A stretch of DNA of 64,000 bases from Gaiellales bacterium (GCA_012719395.1 JAAYAL010000008.1:1-64000); one strand, 5' to 3'; shown: positions 17,965-27,296, numbered from the stretch's first letter. A program made the numbers and translations. The notes: generated from the letters alone by a model not told the origin.

Positions 17965-19164
17965 CTACGCCCACGCCTTCACCCGCCGCGCCGCCTCGCG
18001 GCCGTACTCCTCGCACGCGGCCAGGTTCTCCTCCGTGGGCACGAAACGAAAGTCGATGGGCGGCAGCACCTCCAGGTTCATGGCCCTCAGCGTGGCATCG
18101 ATCTCGCGCGTGGCGCCACCGGCCCACCCGTAGGAGCCGAAGGCCCCGGCGAGGCGGTTCTTGGGACGCAGACCTTTGAGGTAGGTGAGGAACTCACCTA
18201 CCGTGGGAAACATGCCGTTGTTGAGCGTGGGCGACCCCACCAGGAAGCAACGCGACTCCTGCACCAGCCGCACGCACTCCGCCAGGGGCGTGGACGACAA
18301 GCGCAGGATAGTGGTTTCCACACCCTCCTGATTGGCACCGTCCGAGATGGCCGCCGCCATCTTCTCCGTGGAGTGCCACATGGTGTCGTAAATGAGGCAG
18401 ATGCGCGGCTTGGCCTCGAAACGCGACCAGGCCAGGTACGCCTCGATGATGGCGTCGATATCCTCGCGCCGCCGCCAGATCATGCCGTGGCTGGGCCCAA
18501 TGACGTCGATCTGCAGACCCAGGTCCACCACCTTCTGGATCTGCTTGATGATCTGCCCGGAGAAGGGCATGAGGATATTGGCGAAGTAGGTGACCGCCTC
18601 CTCCATGACCACGTTCATGTCGTTCTCGTCGGCGAAGCGGCGGGAGCCGGCCAAGTGCTGGCCGAAGGCGTCGTTGGGCAGGAGGACGTGCGGTTCCTTG
18701 ACGTAGGTGAACATGCTCTCCGGCCAGTGCAGCATTGGTGCTTCCAGGAAGGAGAGCGTGTAGGCGCCCAGACCGAGGTCGTCGCCCGTGCCCACGATGA
18801 GGTAATCCCAGGCGGCGGCTTCGGCTCCGTAATGCATCTCCAGGGCTTCCTTGCCCCGCTTGCTGGTGACCACTTTGCCGGGCTTGAGTTCCGCCACCAG
18901 CCAGGGAAGGGAGCCGGAATGGTCGGGCTCCACGTGGTTGACGATAAGGTAGTCCACGGCCTGCCCGCAGCAACCCCGCACGCGACGCACCATCTCCGGA
19001 CCGAAGCCGGAGCGAACACCGTCCACCACGGCCACCTTTTCATCCACGATCAGGTAGGAGTTGTAGCTGCTGCCGCGAGGCGTCCCGTAGCCGTGGAACT
19101 CACGCACATCCCAGTCCACGGCGCCCACCCAATAGATGTTGGGAGCCAACTCCACTCTCTGCAT
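17965..19164 (-). CDS. fprA: FprA family A-type flavoprotein (flavo-diiron O2/NO reductase)
   Basis: This 399-residue enzyme joins a metallo-beta-lactamase domain (residues 1-250) to a flavodoxin domain (about 255-395). Diiron ligands are visible in NHVEPDHSG (His77, Glu79, Asp81, His82), with further ligands in DAFGQHLAG and GPSHGMIW. The FMN-binding loop is IYDTMWHSTEKMA. Such proteins reduce oxygen to water or nitric oxide to N2O in anaerobes, protecting against oxidative or nitrosative stress. ATG 19164 follows GGAGGAAGGAG. It is a single-gene unit or is expressed with the upstream methyltransferase (24 bases away). The usual rubredoxin partner is not in the window. Confidence 0.93.
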   Translation of the reverse strand: MQRVELAPNIYWVGAVDWDVREFHGYGTPRGSSYNSYLIVDEKVAVVDGVRSGFGPEMVRRVRGCCGQAVDYLIVNHVEPDHSGSLPWLVAELKPGKVVTSKRGKEALEMHYGAEAAAWDYLIVGTGDDLGLGAYTLSFLEAPMLHWPESMFTYVKEPHVLLPNDAFGQHLAGSRRFADENDMNVVMEEAVTYFANILMPFSGQIIKQIQKVVDLGLQIDVIGPSHGMIWRRREDIDAIIEAYLAWSRFEAKPRICLIYDTMWHSTEKMAAAISDGANQEGVETTILRLSSTPLAECVRLVQESRCFLVGSPTLNNGMFPTVGEFLTYLKGLRPKNRLAGAFGSYGWAGGATREIDATLRAMNLEVLPPIDFRFVPTEENLAACEEYGREAARRVKAWA

Positions 19165-19188
19165 ATCCTGTACTCCTTCCTCCGGCCT

Positions 19189-20202
19189 CTACCCCAGCGG
19201 GCTCCTTGCCAGCAGCAACTGGTTGCTGCCGTGAGCGAGGTCCTGGATGTCCACGTCCTCCAACCCGGCTTCTGCGAACCAGGCGCGGTAATCCCTTTCA
19301 CGCCAGACGCCACCTTCCAGCGTGGCCTGCAGCATGTTGACAGCGAAGAGCGCCGCCCGTGCGCTGCGCTCCCAGACGAAGTCCACCGCGGCCACCACGC
19401 CCCCGGGGGCGAGCACCCGGCCTGCGCGCACCAGCAGGTCCCGGTTCCGCGCCGGCCCGTATATATGGAAGATATTACCGAGAAAAACCAGATCGTACGG
19501 TCCCGCCGGGAGCTCTCTCAGGAAATCGCAGGCACAGAAGTCCATGCCGGCAGCCACTGCGCCCAGTTTCTCCCTGGCCAGTTCTATCACCTCAGGCATG
19601 TCCAGCAACGTGGGGCGGATACCCCTGGCCATGAACCGGGCCGACATGTGGCCCACCGCCCCACCCACGTCGAGCAGATTCCTCGGCCGGGATGGCGACA
19701 TGTAGCCGAGGATGCGATCGACCACGGCGTCGCGAGGACCCGAGGGGCCCTCGCCCATGGTGAGGGCGCAGGCCTTCTGGTCCTTCTTGGCCCGCAACGC
19801 CGCCCGCTGACGACCGTGAGTGATGATGAAGGGCAGCTCGTAGAGGCTGCGTACCTTGTTCGACTGATGGAGCAACCAGTTGCGCTCAAGCTCCGGCCCA
19901 GGGTCCACCAACCGTTGGCGGCCCAAGGCACTCAACGTGTAACGGGGACCCGGCGCAGCCACTTCGCGGGCATCGGCAACGGACCCGGCCCCCGAAGTCG
20001 GCGGGGGCTGGTCCCTTTCCGCCACACCCAGGGAGACCAGCGCCTCCAGCATCACGGCCACCGCCCTCCCATTCGCCTGGAGGGCGACGGTGGCGGCGGT
20101 GGCCGTCACGGGTCCCGCCGCCAGCACATCGACCAGCCCCGAACGCAAGGCCCCGGCCAGCACCATCAAGCGTTCCACCTGTTCCCTGTCCACCAGCGTC
20201 AC
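19189..20202 (-). CDS. SAM-dependent O-methyltransferase-like protein with N-terminal winged helix
   Basis: This 337-residue protein resembles the acetylserotonin/hydroxyneurosporene O-methyltransferase family. Residues 1-80 form a winged-helix dimerisation domain (ATAATVALQANGRAVAVMLEAL). The SAM-binding motif is NLLDVGGAVGHMSARFMARG near 200, followed by DMPEVIELAR and DLVFLGNIFHIY. The GTG start at 20202 follows GGAGGATGG. It lies between the GNAT-rhodanese gene and fprA on the same strand with short gaps (34 and 24 bases), so the three may form an operon. The methyl acceptor is unknown. All SAM-binding motifs look intact. Confidence 0.82.
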   Translation of the reverse strand: MTLVDREQVERLMVLAGALRSGLVDVLAAGPVTATAATVALQANGRAVAVMLEALVSLGVAERDQPPPTSGAGSVADAREVAAPGPRYTLSALGRQRLVDPGPELERNWLLHQSNKVRSLYELPFIITHGRQRAALRAKKDQKACALTMGEGPSGPRDAVVDRILGYMSPSRPRNLLDVGGAVGHMSARFMARGIRPTLLDMPEVIELAREKLGAVAAGMDFCACDFLRELPAGPYDLVFLGNIFHIYGPARNRDLLVRAGRVLAPGGVVAAVDFVWERSARAALFAVNMLQATLEGGVWRERDYRAWFAEAGLEDVDIQDLAHGSNQLLLARSPLG

Positions 20203-20236
20203 GCGCCACCATCCTCCACCCCGTGTGCGGGCGTCC

Positions 20237-21064
20237 TCACTTCTCCAGCGGCAGGCCCGCCTGCACCCATTCCTCCAAGCCGCCGGCCATGTGCCTCACG
20301 TTTGTGAACTCCAAGTGTCGCAGCTTATCAGCCGCAATGGCACTGGCCTCTCAGCTGAAGCCGTTGCAGTAGAGCACGAGTGGCTCGTCCTTCTGGAACC
20401 GCCGCCGAGCTTCCCGACTCAGCGAACGGAAATCGATCCACTCCGCGCCGGGCAAATGGCCCGCCGTTCAGGGCTCGTCACCCATGACATCCACCATCCG
20501 CAGGGGTTCACCCCGCTGCAACGCGGCCCGGACCTCCTGCACTCCGACCAGCCCCACGCCGGGCCGGCCTGCCGGCGGATCATAGAAGACCAGGTACGCG
20601 GCGGCCGTGAAGTAGTCTGACCGGCGGAAGAGGTCGATCGACCGCTGGTCCCGCATGTCCACCACCGAAGCCGGCGAGCAACCCGCCTTCTCCACCACCC
20701 TTCCAGCGGCGTGGATGGCCCACAACACCTCTGCTTCGGCCCGGTGGGACGCCATCACCTGAATGACGGTATAGACGCCGCCCGGGGCGTCCTCGTGGGC
20801 CACCAGGCCCACCACCTCCTCCCACTGGGTCAACACCCACCACAGACCCAGCCGCGCAAATTGGTCGATCTCCTCCAGCGAGGGAGCCTTCTCCCCCTCC
20901 TCGTGCCACAGCAGCTGATGTGCTGCCTCGAGGTGGTCGAAGTCGAGGGGGACCAAGTCCAGCCCCGGCAGGGGCGACGGGGGGTGCACGGCCCTGGCTG
21001 CCATCACGGCCTGGGTCATCTCCACCTGCAGGCCGCTCGTGAGGAGAGAGGTCTGCACCAGCAC
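20237..21064 (-). CDS. GNAT-rhodanese fusion with two in-frame UGA codons, candidate selenoprotein
   Basis: One open frame on the minus strand is interrupted only by UGA at 20468-20470 and 20351-20353 before its TGA at 20237. Residues about 20-165 look like a GNAT acetyltransferase fold ending DLFRRSDYFTAAAYLVFY. Residues about 175-275 are a rhodanese domain: RMVDVMGDEP-UGA-TAGHLPGA, then LVLYCNGFS-UGA-EASAIAADKL and HMAGGLEEWVQAGLP. The second UGA replaces the second Cys usual in this rhodanese subgroup, four residues after the catalytic Cys, and a 6-bp hairpin follows it. The first UGA is not at a usual Cys position. Selenocysteine insertion is likely for the second; a nonsense mutation is possible for the first. 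The GTG start at 21064 is uncertain. Confidence 0.7.
20320..20335 (-). promoter_or_regulatory. Candidate bacterial SECIS hairpin after second UGA of the rhodanese gene
   Basis: On the minus strand GCGGCT and AGCTGC form a six-base-pair stem (one G-U pair) with a GATA loop, starting 15 bases after the UGA at 20351-20353. The distance and the G at the first loop position fit the loose bacterial SECIS rule. Confidence 0.45.
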
Positions 21065-21180
21065 TCATCGCTGCGCACCGGATAGGCGCGCGGTTGGAGC
21101 TGCTCTCTGACGAGGTCGAAGGCATCACCGTAGCAGCAGGTAGAGTCACCCGCAACCGCTGGGGTCAGCCTCACGCCGTC

Positions 21181-21189
21181 TGGTACAGT
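21181..21189 (+). promoter_or_regulatory. Extended -10 promoter element of the MATE gene
   Basis: TGGTACAGT, an extended -10 (TGn-TACAGT), lies nine bases before the ATG at 21199. Transcription would begin at or just before the start codon, implying a very short or absent leader. No strong -35 is visible. Confidence 0.45.
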
Positions 21190-21198
21190 GGCGCTCTT

Positions 21199-22512
21199 AT
21201 GACCTCCCGCATCACCCTGGGCTCCCGCGACCGCAACATCCTGCACCTGGCCGTTCCGGCTCTGGGCTCCCTCGCCGCCGACCCTCTCCTCTCCATGGTG
21301 GACACCGCACTGGTGGGCCACTTGGGCGTGGCGCCGCTGGCCGCTCTCGCCATATCCGTGGTGGTGTTCAATCTGGCCTTCATGGTGTTCAACTTCCTGG
21401 CCTATGCCACCACCGGCCCCGTGGCACGACGCCTGGGCTCCGGGCGGGCGGAGGAGATCCCCGCCTTCGCCGCCCAGGCCCTGTGGCTGGCCCTGCTTCT
21501 GGGCATAGCGGGCACGGTCGCAGCGGAAATCGCCGCCGAGCCGCTGGGGAGGCTGGTGGGAGCGCAAAACGAGGTCCTGGCCCTATTCCTCGCATACTTC
21601 CGCATCCGCATCCTGGCGCTGACCCCGCTGCTGATCACTCTGACCGGGCACGGGCTCTTCCGCGGGCTACAGGACACCCGCACGCCCCTCTTCATCACCG
21701 TGAGCGTCAACACCCTGAACGGCCTCCTTGCCTATTTCCTCATCTACCCGGTGGGATTGGGCGTGCGGGGCGCCGCCATCGCCACGCTTTCCGCCCAATC
21801 GGTGGGCGCCCTGCTCTTCCTGTGGCGCGCGACGCGGCGCCTCAAACCGCTGGCCCGCCCCGGGGTCTGGCGGCCCAGGGGCGCCCCCATGCGCGAACTT
21901 CTCCGCCTCAGCCGCGACCTGGCCTTCCGCACCATTGCCCTATATGGAACCTACTTCCTCTCCACCACCGCCGCTACCCGCATGGGAACCGTGGAGGTGG
22001 CCGCTCACCAGGTGGCATTGGACCTGTGGATGTTCCTGGCCATGGTCGTGGATTCTCTGGCCATCGCCGGGCAGGCCCTGATCGGGCGACACCTGGGCCT
22101 GGGCCAATCTGCAGAGGCGCGGGCCATCGGCGTCCGCACCCTATGGTGGAGCGTGGGAGCCGGAGCGGTGCTGGGGCTGGGTTACTGGCTGATGCGGGGA
22201 CTGCTGCCCCGTATCTTCACCAGCGACCCCCAGGTGCTGGCAGGTATCGCTTTGGCCTTCCCCTTCGTGGCCGCGCTGCAGCCACTCAACGGCTACGTCT
22301 TCGCCTTGGACGGAATTCTCATCGGTGCTTCCGATACCGGATACCTGGCCAGGTGGATGACGGTCAGCGTGGCGGCGGCGGCGGCGATCATCCTGCTGGC
22401 GCTATGGAATGACTGGGGATTGCAGGGGATATGGGCGGGATTGGCCCTGCTCATGGCGGGCCGAGGCCTGACCAACAGCCTGCGCTTCCAGAGCGGGCGC
22501 TGGGCCCGCTGA
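21199..22512 (+). CDS. MATE family multidrug/metabolite exporter (DinF-like)
   Basis: This 437-residue transporter has 12 predicted membrane segments in two similar halves. Family motifs include LAVPALGSLAADPLLSMVDTALVGHLG at the N-terminus, FRGLQDTRTPLFITV after the sixth helix, and GTVEVAAHQVALDLW in the second half. DinF-type MATE proteins export cationic or organic substrates in exchange for H+ or Na+. The start is ATG 21199, where homology begins; the frame is open further upstream, but that stretch overlaps the divergent GNAT-rhodanese gene. The promoter element sits just before the ATG. A GC-rich hairpin overlaps the stop codon. The substrate is unknown. Confidence 0.9.
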   Translation: MTSRITLGSRDRNILHLAVPALGSLAADPLLSMVDTALVGHLGVAPLAALAISVVVFNLAFMVFNFLAYATTGPVARRLGSGRAEEIPAFAAQALWLALLLGIAGTVAAEIAAEPLGRLVGAQNEVLALFLAYFRIRILALTPLLITLTGHGLFRGLQDTRTPLFITVSVNTLNGLLAYFLIYPVGLGVRGAAIATLSAQSVGALLFLWRATRRLKPLARPGVWRPRGAPMRELLRLSRDLAFRTIALYGTYFLSTTAATRMGTVEVAAHQVALDLWMFLAMVVDSLAIAGQALIGRHLGLGQSAEARAIGVRTLWWSVGAGAVLGLGYWLMRGLLPRIFTSDPQVLAGIALAFPFVAALQPLNGYVFALDGILIGASDTGYLARWMTVSVAAAAAIILLALWNDWGLQGIWAGLALLMAGRGLTNSLRFQSGRWAR

Positions 22513-22533
22513 CCTTTCGGCCGGCGGGCCCAG
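22500..22533 (+). terminator. Hairpin overlapping the MATE stop codon
   Basis: CTGGGCCCGC at 22500-22509 pairs perfectly with GCGGGCCCAG at 22524-22533 around a 14-base loop that holds the TGA stop. No T-run follows. It probably marks the end of the MATE transcript. Confidence 0.5.
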
Positions 22534-22565
22534 ACGCACTCACCTCTCAGTCAATCACGTCCTGG

Positions 22566-22760
22566 TCACGCCTGTTCGTCAGAGGCGTTCTCGGCCTTCC
22601 AAATCTTCCACACCTTGCCCGCCAGATCCGGGCCGGGCGCGAGAGTGGGCTTGCCGGGCTGCCAACCGGAGGGAGCCACCTCACCCGTGGTGTCAACGTG
22701 CGCGAAGCCTTCAGTTGCCGCAACGCTTCAACCACATTGCGTCCCACCTCAGGGTGAGTC
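22566..22760 (-). pseudogene. C-terminal remnant of a thioredoxin-dependent peroxiredoxin (AhpC/TSA)
   Basis: The minus strand encodes THPEVGRNVVEALRQLKA, the conserved C-terminal helix of Prx6-type peroxiredoxins. After a one-base shift near 22705 it continues FAHVDTTGEVAPSGWQPGKP and ends WKAENASDEQA before TGA at 22566. The catalytic N-terminal two-thirds, with the TPxxC motif, is absent; the sequence above 22760 has in-frame stops and no similarity. The remnant is both truncated and frameshifted. It occupies most of the 341-base gap between the MATE gene and the lipoprotein gene, and nothing else is recognised there. Confidence 0.75.
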
Positions 22761-22853
22761 CTTCCTCACAGCCGCCAGCCGGCTCCGATGACGCCTCATA
22801 CCGCTCTCTATCACGTTCGCGAGAAAACCGACCGGTTCCACCCACCGCCCGAG

Positions 22854-23732
22854 CTACGCAGGGCGCTCGCTTTCCCCCTCCGCGAGCTGGTCGGCAATCG
22901 GCGCCGGCAGCGGCTGTGCAGGATCCTCCGCCTGTCCCGAAACCGCCGCCTGCTCGACTGGGGCCGCCGCTGTCAACGCGGGTCGGCGGCGGCGTACCAG
23001 TGTGAAGATCAACACCGCGATGAGCGCAAGGAGGATCAGACCCCCGGCAATGAAGGCAATCACGATCGGCCACCGCAGGGAGGAGCTCTCAGCGCTCATC
23101 TCCGTGGCACCCGTGGCCCGCGGCCGCCAGACCAGCGTGTTTCCCTGCACTTCGTCCGCGTTGTTGGCACCGATGGAGCCCGGCAGCGTCACCCGGTTCT
23201 CGAACTGGATGATGCTCGACAGCATGTCGGTGGGCACGTCGTCGCCCGCACCCTCACCGATGGCGCCCATGGCTGCGGCTGCGTCCACGCTGGCTTTGTA
23301 CCGGGTCACCACCCGGAACAGCGTGGTTTCCTGCTCGAAGTCGATGGAGGAATCGCCCAGCTCAGATACCATCCCCTCGTCGGACTGCAGCAGGGAGGCC
23401 AGCTCCCCTTTGTCCGCGAAAGCCACGGTGGCCACGACCCAGCGCGTGCCGTCCTGGTCCGTGCCCTCCGTCACATCCCAGTCCTCAGGGATGCTGGTGG
23501 ATAGCTCCGAGAAAATGTCGCCCTCTTCCTGCTGCGCCATCAGATCCTGGATTTCTTTGTCGACGGACATGCGGAAGCCGAACGAACCGGAACCGTTGTC
23601 CTTGATAGTGGTCTCCAGGCCGATCTTGATCTGACAACCCGCCACCAGCAACGCGCCCGCTGCCAGCAGAAGGACGAGCATCACAAGTCGCCCCGCCTTC
23701 TTCCACCCCAACCACTGCCTCGGCCTTTTCAC
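22854..23732 (-). CDS. LppM-family membrane lipoprotein
   Basis: This 292-residue protein has a lipoprotein signal with lipobox LLVAGC (Cys33). An extracytoplasmic LppM domain follows, starting [20 protein letters not shown] and including DWDVTEGTDQDGTRWVVATVAF. A single membrane helix near residue 225 and a basic RRRR anchor precede a Pro/Ala/Glu tail. LppM proteins are typical of Actinomycetota; the mycobacterial one affects phagosome trafficking, but the general role is unknown. The GTG start at 23732 follows GGAGGGGAGG, a very strong site. The first 248 bases overlap, in another frame, the open frame of the upstream MFS gene. Confidence 0.82.
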   Translation of the reverse strand: MKRPRQWLGWKKAGRLVMLVLLLAAGALLVAGCQIKIGLETTIKDNGSGSFGFRMSVDKEIQDLMAQQEEGDIFSELSTSIPEDWDVTEGTDQDGTRWVVATVAFADKGELASLLQSDEGMVSELGDSSIDFEQETTLFRVVTRYKASVDAAAAMGAIGEGAGDDVPTDMLSSIIQFENRVTLPGSIGANNADEVQGNTLVWRPRATGATEMSAESSSLRWPIVIAFIAGGLILLALIAVLIFTLVRRRRPALTAAAPVEQAAVSGQAEDPAQPLPAPIADQLAEGESERPA

Positions 23733-25065
23733 GTGCCTCCCCTCCCGAGCGCCTTCGGTTCCGCGGGCTCTTGCTTCTCATGCCCCGAAACCCTGTGTCA
23801 CTTATGTAATACCAGACAAGTGCTCCCGCGCCTCCCACCAGCGCCAGCGTCAGCGCACACGCGTAGGCTTCAGGCGGATACCGGCCTGCGGCCGAGCGGG
23901 GGAATAGGTTGATGATGAGCCCCATCAGCCACTGCAGGAGTGCCGCGCCTCCTATGCCGAAGAGATTGACCGCCGTCACCGCGCGGCCCATGACCGCCGC
24001 CGGAAAGACGCGGCGCGTGTGCGCCATCATGAGGATGTTGTAGGCCCCGCCGAAGCCGAGCGCGATGAAGGCCGGGTAGGCCAGCCAGCGCGCCTGCACC
24101 AGCGCCGCCACAATGAGAGCGGCCTCGGAGACCAGCAGGGCCCCGGCACCTACCCCCACCGCAAAACGCCGGCCCACATGGTCGAAGAGCCAGCCGCAGG
24201 AGAAGTACCCGGCCAGCCCGCCTACCGCCGCCAGGGTGATGATGGTACCGGCAGCGGACCGCGAGTAGCCCAGCGCCTCAAAGAGGTAGGGACCGGACCA
24301 CAGGCCCTGCATGGAGAGCAGGGTCCCCACCATGAAGAAGTTGAGCAGGGCGATCCGCCGGAAGCGAGGGTCTCCCACCACCACACGCAATCCCGGCCGC
24401 AGCGGAACGTCCACTGACGGGGCGACCTTCACTGCTGCACTACTCGAGGCCGGAGAGGCCGGCGAAAGGGGCACCTCCCTTCTCCCCGGTGCGTTCCGCA
24501 CCAGCAGCGCCACCAGCAGAGCGCTCACCGCCACCCCCACCGCCGCCGCAGCGAACACCGCCCGCCATCCAATGGCGGCCGCGGCCCAGGCCAGCGGAGC
24601 CCCCGTGGCCAACGAACCCAGCGCCCCCATCCCCACCAGCAACCCGGACATGGTGGCGAAGCGCGCCGGCGAGTACCAGCGGCTGAAGGCCGTGTAGGCA
24701 CCCATGAGCACCCCGCCCATGCCTGCTCCTATGAGGGCCCGGCCCACCAGCAGTTCTCCCAGACCAGCGGCCAGGGAGAAGACCAGACTGCCCAGCCCCG
24801 CTACCAACATGAGGCCGGAGGTCACCAACCGGGGGCCCCAGCGGTCCAAGCCAGCGCCCAATGGGATCTGCACCGCAGCGAAGACGTAGTAGAAGACGCT
24901 GGTCATCAGCCCCAGGCTGCCGGCGGTGAGGCTGAAGTCGCGCGTGAGGTCGTCGGCGATGATGGCGTTGGCCGACCGGAAGAAGTTGGAGAAGAAGTAG
25001 GCGAGGGCGAAGGCGAGAAAGATGAGCGCCCGGCGCCCCTTGACGACCCTGCGCCGCGCAGGCAT
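23485..25065 (-). CDS. MFS transporter with anomalous overlapping C-terminal tail
   Basis: This major facilitator has about 12 membrane helices, starting [20 protein letters not shown] and with the MFS loop [13 protein letters not shown] between helices 2 and 3. It belongs to the general MFS_1 group; the substrate is unknown. ATG 25065 is chosen because homology begins there, 58 bases after hisF, although its ribosome binding site is weak. The membrane part ends about WYYISDTGF near 23800. The frame then stays open for about 100 hydrophilic, Arg/Gly-rich residues to 23485, inside the LppM gene. That tail looks like out-of-frame LppM sequence, so the natural stop was probably lost or a small indel lies near 23790. 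Confidence 0.8.
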   Translation of the reverse strand: MPARRRVVKGRRALIFLAFALAYFFSNFFRSANAIIADDLTRDFSLTAGSLGLMTSVFYYVFAAVQIPLGAGLDRWGPRLVTSGLMLVAGLGSLVFSLAAGLGELLVGRALIGAGMGGVLMGAYTAFSRWYSPARFATMSGLLVGMGALGSLATGAPLAWAAAAIGWRAVFAAAAVGVAVSALLVALLVRNAPGRREVPLSPASPASSSAAVKVAPSVDVPLRPGLRVVVGDPRFRRIALLNFFMVGTLLSMQGLWSGPYLFEALGYSRSAAGTIITLAAVGGLAGYFSCGWLFDHVGRRFAVGVGAGALLVSEAALIVAALVQARWLAYPAFIALGFGGAYNILMMAHTRRVFPAAVMGRAVTAVNLFGIGGAALLQWLMGLIINLFPRSAAGRYPPEAYACALTLALVGGAGALVWYYISDTGFRGMRSKSPRNRRRSGGEAREKAEAVVGVEEGGATCDARPSAGSGRVAGGGLSDQDRPGDHYQGQRFRFVRLPHVRRQRNPGSDGAAGRGRHFLGAIHQHP

Positions 25066-25123
25066 CAAGGTGCCCGGTGGGAGGCGGCGGAGCAGACCAC
25101 GGAGAAGATGGCCCGGCCCGCGC

Positions 25124-25894
25124 TCAGAACCGTACAGGGACGCCGCGGGCCGCCATGAATTCCTTGGCCTGGCGTATGGAGTATTCACCGAAATGGAAGA
25201 TGGACGCGGCCAGCACGGCATCCGCTCCGCCCGCCAGCACGCCCTCGGCCAGGTGCTCCAGCGTGCCCACGCCGCCACTGGCGATGACCGGCACACGCAC
25301 CGCCTCCACGACAGCGCGCGTCAGCTCCAAGTCGAACCCATCCTTGGTTCCGTCCCTGTCCATGGAGGTGAGCATGATCTCGCCGGCGCCCCGTCCCACT
25401 ACCTCGCGTGCCCACCGCACCGCATCCAGGCCGGTGTTGACACGCCCGCCGTTCAGGTAGACGTCCCAGCGGGGCGGCTCTCCCCTGGGAGTAATGCGCT
25501 TGGCGTCGATGGCCACCACGATGCACTGCGAGCCGTAGCGGCGCGAGCACTCGTTGACCGCCTCCGGGTTCTGGATGGCGGCGGAGTTGAGCGACACCTT
25601 GTCCGCCCCGGCGTTGAGCAGCGCCCGCACGTCCCCCTGGTTGCGAATGCCCCCACCGATAGTGAAGGGGATGAACAGTTCCTCGGCGCAGCGGCGGGCC
25701 AGTTCCACGATGGTGTCCCGGTTCTCGTGCGAGGCGGTGATGTCCAGGAACACCACCTCGTCCGCCCCCTCCAGGTCGTAGCGCGAGGCCAGCTCCACCG
25801 GATCTCCCGCGTCCCGCAGGTTGACGAAGTTGGTGCCTTTGACCACGCGGCCCTTGTCCACGTCCAGGCAGGGGATCACGCGAATGAGGTGCAT
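25124..25894 (-). CDS. hisF: Imidazole glycerol phosphate synthase, cyclase subunit HisF
   Basis: This 256-residue TIM-barrel enzyme closes the imidazole ring from PRFAR and the ammonia delivered by HisH, giving IGP and AICAR in histidine biosynthesis. The N-terminal signature [21 protein letters not shown] holds the catalytic Asp11. The second catalytic Asp is in [14 protein letters not shown], and phosphate-binding loops GGGIRNQGD and [10 protein letters not shown] are present. ATG 25894 follows GAGGAT. It is the last his gene of the hisB-hisH-hisA-hisF run, 25 bases after hisA. Length and motifs are normal. Confidence 0.97.
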   Translation of the reverse strand: MHLIRVIPCLDVDKGRVVKGTNFVNLRDAGDPVELASRYDLEGADEVVFLDITASHENRDTIVELARRCAEELFIPFTIGGGIRNQGDVRALLNAGADKVSLNSAAIQNPEAVNECSRRYGSQCIVVAIDAKRITPRGEPPRWDVYLNGGRVNTGLDAVRWAREVVGRGAGEIMLTSMDRDGTKDGFDLELTRAVVEAVRVPVIASGGVGTLEHLAEGVLAGGADAVLAASIFHFGEYSIRQAKEFMAARGVPVRF

Positions 25895-25919
25895 GCTCGA
25901 TCCTCTTCCCGGCCCAGGC

Positions 25920-26648
25920 TCAGGCCTCGCCCACGGCCGCCTGCGCCTCCGCCAGCGTGAAGGCGCCCTCGTAGAGCGCCCGCCCCACGATGACCCCGGT
26001 CACACCCAGCGGCTCCAGGGCGGCGGCGCCCCGAAGGTCATCCAGGGTGGTAACGCCACCCGCGGCGATGATCTCCACCTCCGTGTGGCGGGCCAACTCG
26101 CTCGTGGCTGTGAGATTCATGCCCGCCATCATGCCGTCGCGCGCGATATCGGTGTAGAGGACCTCTTTCACCCCCATGGCCTGCAACTGCTTGACCAGAT
26201 CAACGGCCGATACCGCCGAGACCTTCTGCCAGCCGTGCGTGGTGACGCAGCCGTTCTCGGCGTCTACTGAGACCACCAGATTCGCCCCCCAGCGCTCGAG
26301 GGCGGCGCGTAGAAAAGGCTCGTCCGTGAGCGCGCTGGTACCCACGATGATGCGCGACACCCGGCTGCCCTCGATAAGGCGCAACGCTTCCTGCGCACGA
26401 AGGCCGCCTCCCAACTGCACGGGGACCCCCGCCGCCTCGGCCATGCTCTTGACCACCTCGAAGTTCTGCGGCGTGCCCAACCGGGCACCGTCCAGGTCCA
26501 CCACGTGAAGGCGTTGGGCCCCCTGCTCCACCCACTTCCGAGCCACCTCCACCGGATCGTCGCTGAACACCGTCTGGTTGGCGAACACGCCGCGCCGCAG
26601 GCGCACGCAGTGCCCGGCCTGGATATCGATGGCGGGGAACAATCTCAT
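25920..26648 (-). CDS. hisA: ProFAR isomerase HisA (possibly PriA)
   Basis: This 242-residue beta/alpha-barrel isomerises ProFAR to PRFAR in histidine synthesis. The catalytic Asp8 is in [15 protein letters not shown] and the second Asp is in [14 protein letters not shown]. Phosphate loops are GGGLRAQEA and [10 protein letters not shown]. In many Actinomycetota this enzyme is the bifunctional PriA that also serves as TrpF. The presence of separate trpF cannot be judged here, so bifunctionality is only possible. ATG 26648 follows GGGAGCG. It lies between hisH and hisF with short gaps, in keeping with one operon. Confidence 0.95.
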   Translation of the reverse strand: MRLFPAIDIQAGHCVRLRRGVFANQTVFSDDPVEVARKWVEQGAQRLHVVDLDGARLGTPQNFEVVKSMAEAAGVPVQLGGGLRAQEALRLIEGSRVSRIIVGTSALTDEPFLRAALERWGANLVVSVDAENGCVTTHGWQKVSAVSAVDLVKQLQAMGVKEVLYTDIARDGMMAGMNLTATSELARHTEVEIIAAGGVTTLDDLRGAAALEPLGVTGVIVGRALYEGAFTLAEAQAAVGEA

Positions 26649-26667
26649 ATCACGCGCTCCCTGACGT

Positions 26668-27282
26668 TCAGCACAGATTTCGGGCGAAGTTGCGGTAGAT
26701 CTCCAGCCCCAGGCTGCTCGACTTCTCCGGGTGGAACTGGAAGGCCACCACGTTGTCGCGCTCCACGCCGGAGGCGAAGCCCACGCCGTATTCGGTGAAG
26801 GTGAGCACGTCGCCGGGCCGACGGGGCGTTACCACAAAACTATGAACGAAGTAGAAGGCCGAACCGTTGGGGATAGCCTCCAACACGGGTGAGGCCTTGG
26901 CGATCTCAATGGTGTTCCAGCCGATATGCGGCACCTTCAGCTGCACCGGCAGCAGGCGGACGGCGCCCTCCAACAAGCCAAGTCCGGCCACACCCGGGCT
27001 CTCCTCGCTGGACTCGAACAGGAGCTGCTGGCCCAGACACACGCCCAGGAAAGGCACGCCCGCCTCCACCCGCTCCCGGATGACCTCCGCCAGCCCCCGC
27101 CGCTCCAATTCCTCCATGGCAGATCCGAAGGCTCCCACGCCGGGCAGCACTAAGCCGCGGGCGTCACGGATACCCGCCACGTCCCCGCCCACCTCCGCCT
27201 GCACGCCCACGCGCTCAAAGGCCTTCTGCACCGAACGCAGGTTGCCCGAGCCGTAGTCGATGATGTAGAGCGGTGCAGTCAC
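26668..27282 (-). CDS. hisH: Imidazole glycerol phosphate synthase, glutaminase subunit HisH
   Basis: This 204-residue class I glutamine amidotransferase supplies ammonia to HisF. The nucleophile Cys is in PFLGVCLGQQLLFE. The His-Glu pair is in VVAFQFHPEKSS near the C-terminus, completing the triad. The oxyanion loop DYGSGNLRSV is at the start. The GTG start at 27282 follows GGAAGGAAC. It is 19 bases upstream of hisA. Between it and the end of hisB lies a 112-base fragment of an unrelated epimerase gene. All catalytic residues are intact. Confidence 0.96.
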   Translation of the reverse strand: MTAPLYIIDYGSGNLRSVQKAFERVGVQAEVGGDVAGIRDARGLVLPGVGAFGSAMEELERRGLAEVIRERVEAGVPFLGVCLGQQLLFESSEESPGVAGLGLLEGAVRLLPVQLKVPHIGWNTIEIAKASPVLEAIPNGSAFYFVHSFVVTPRRPGDVLTFTEYGVGFASGVERDNVVAFQFHPEKSSSLGLEIYRNFARNLC

Positions 27283-27296
27283 CCGACTGTTCCTTC

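Noticed and set aside
16255-20307. A 1,350-codon open frame on the plus strand
   Set aside because: It runs antisense to three well-supported genes and has His/Gly/Arg-rich composition without domains; it is a shadow caused by GC-biased third positions.
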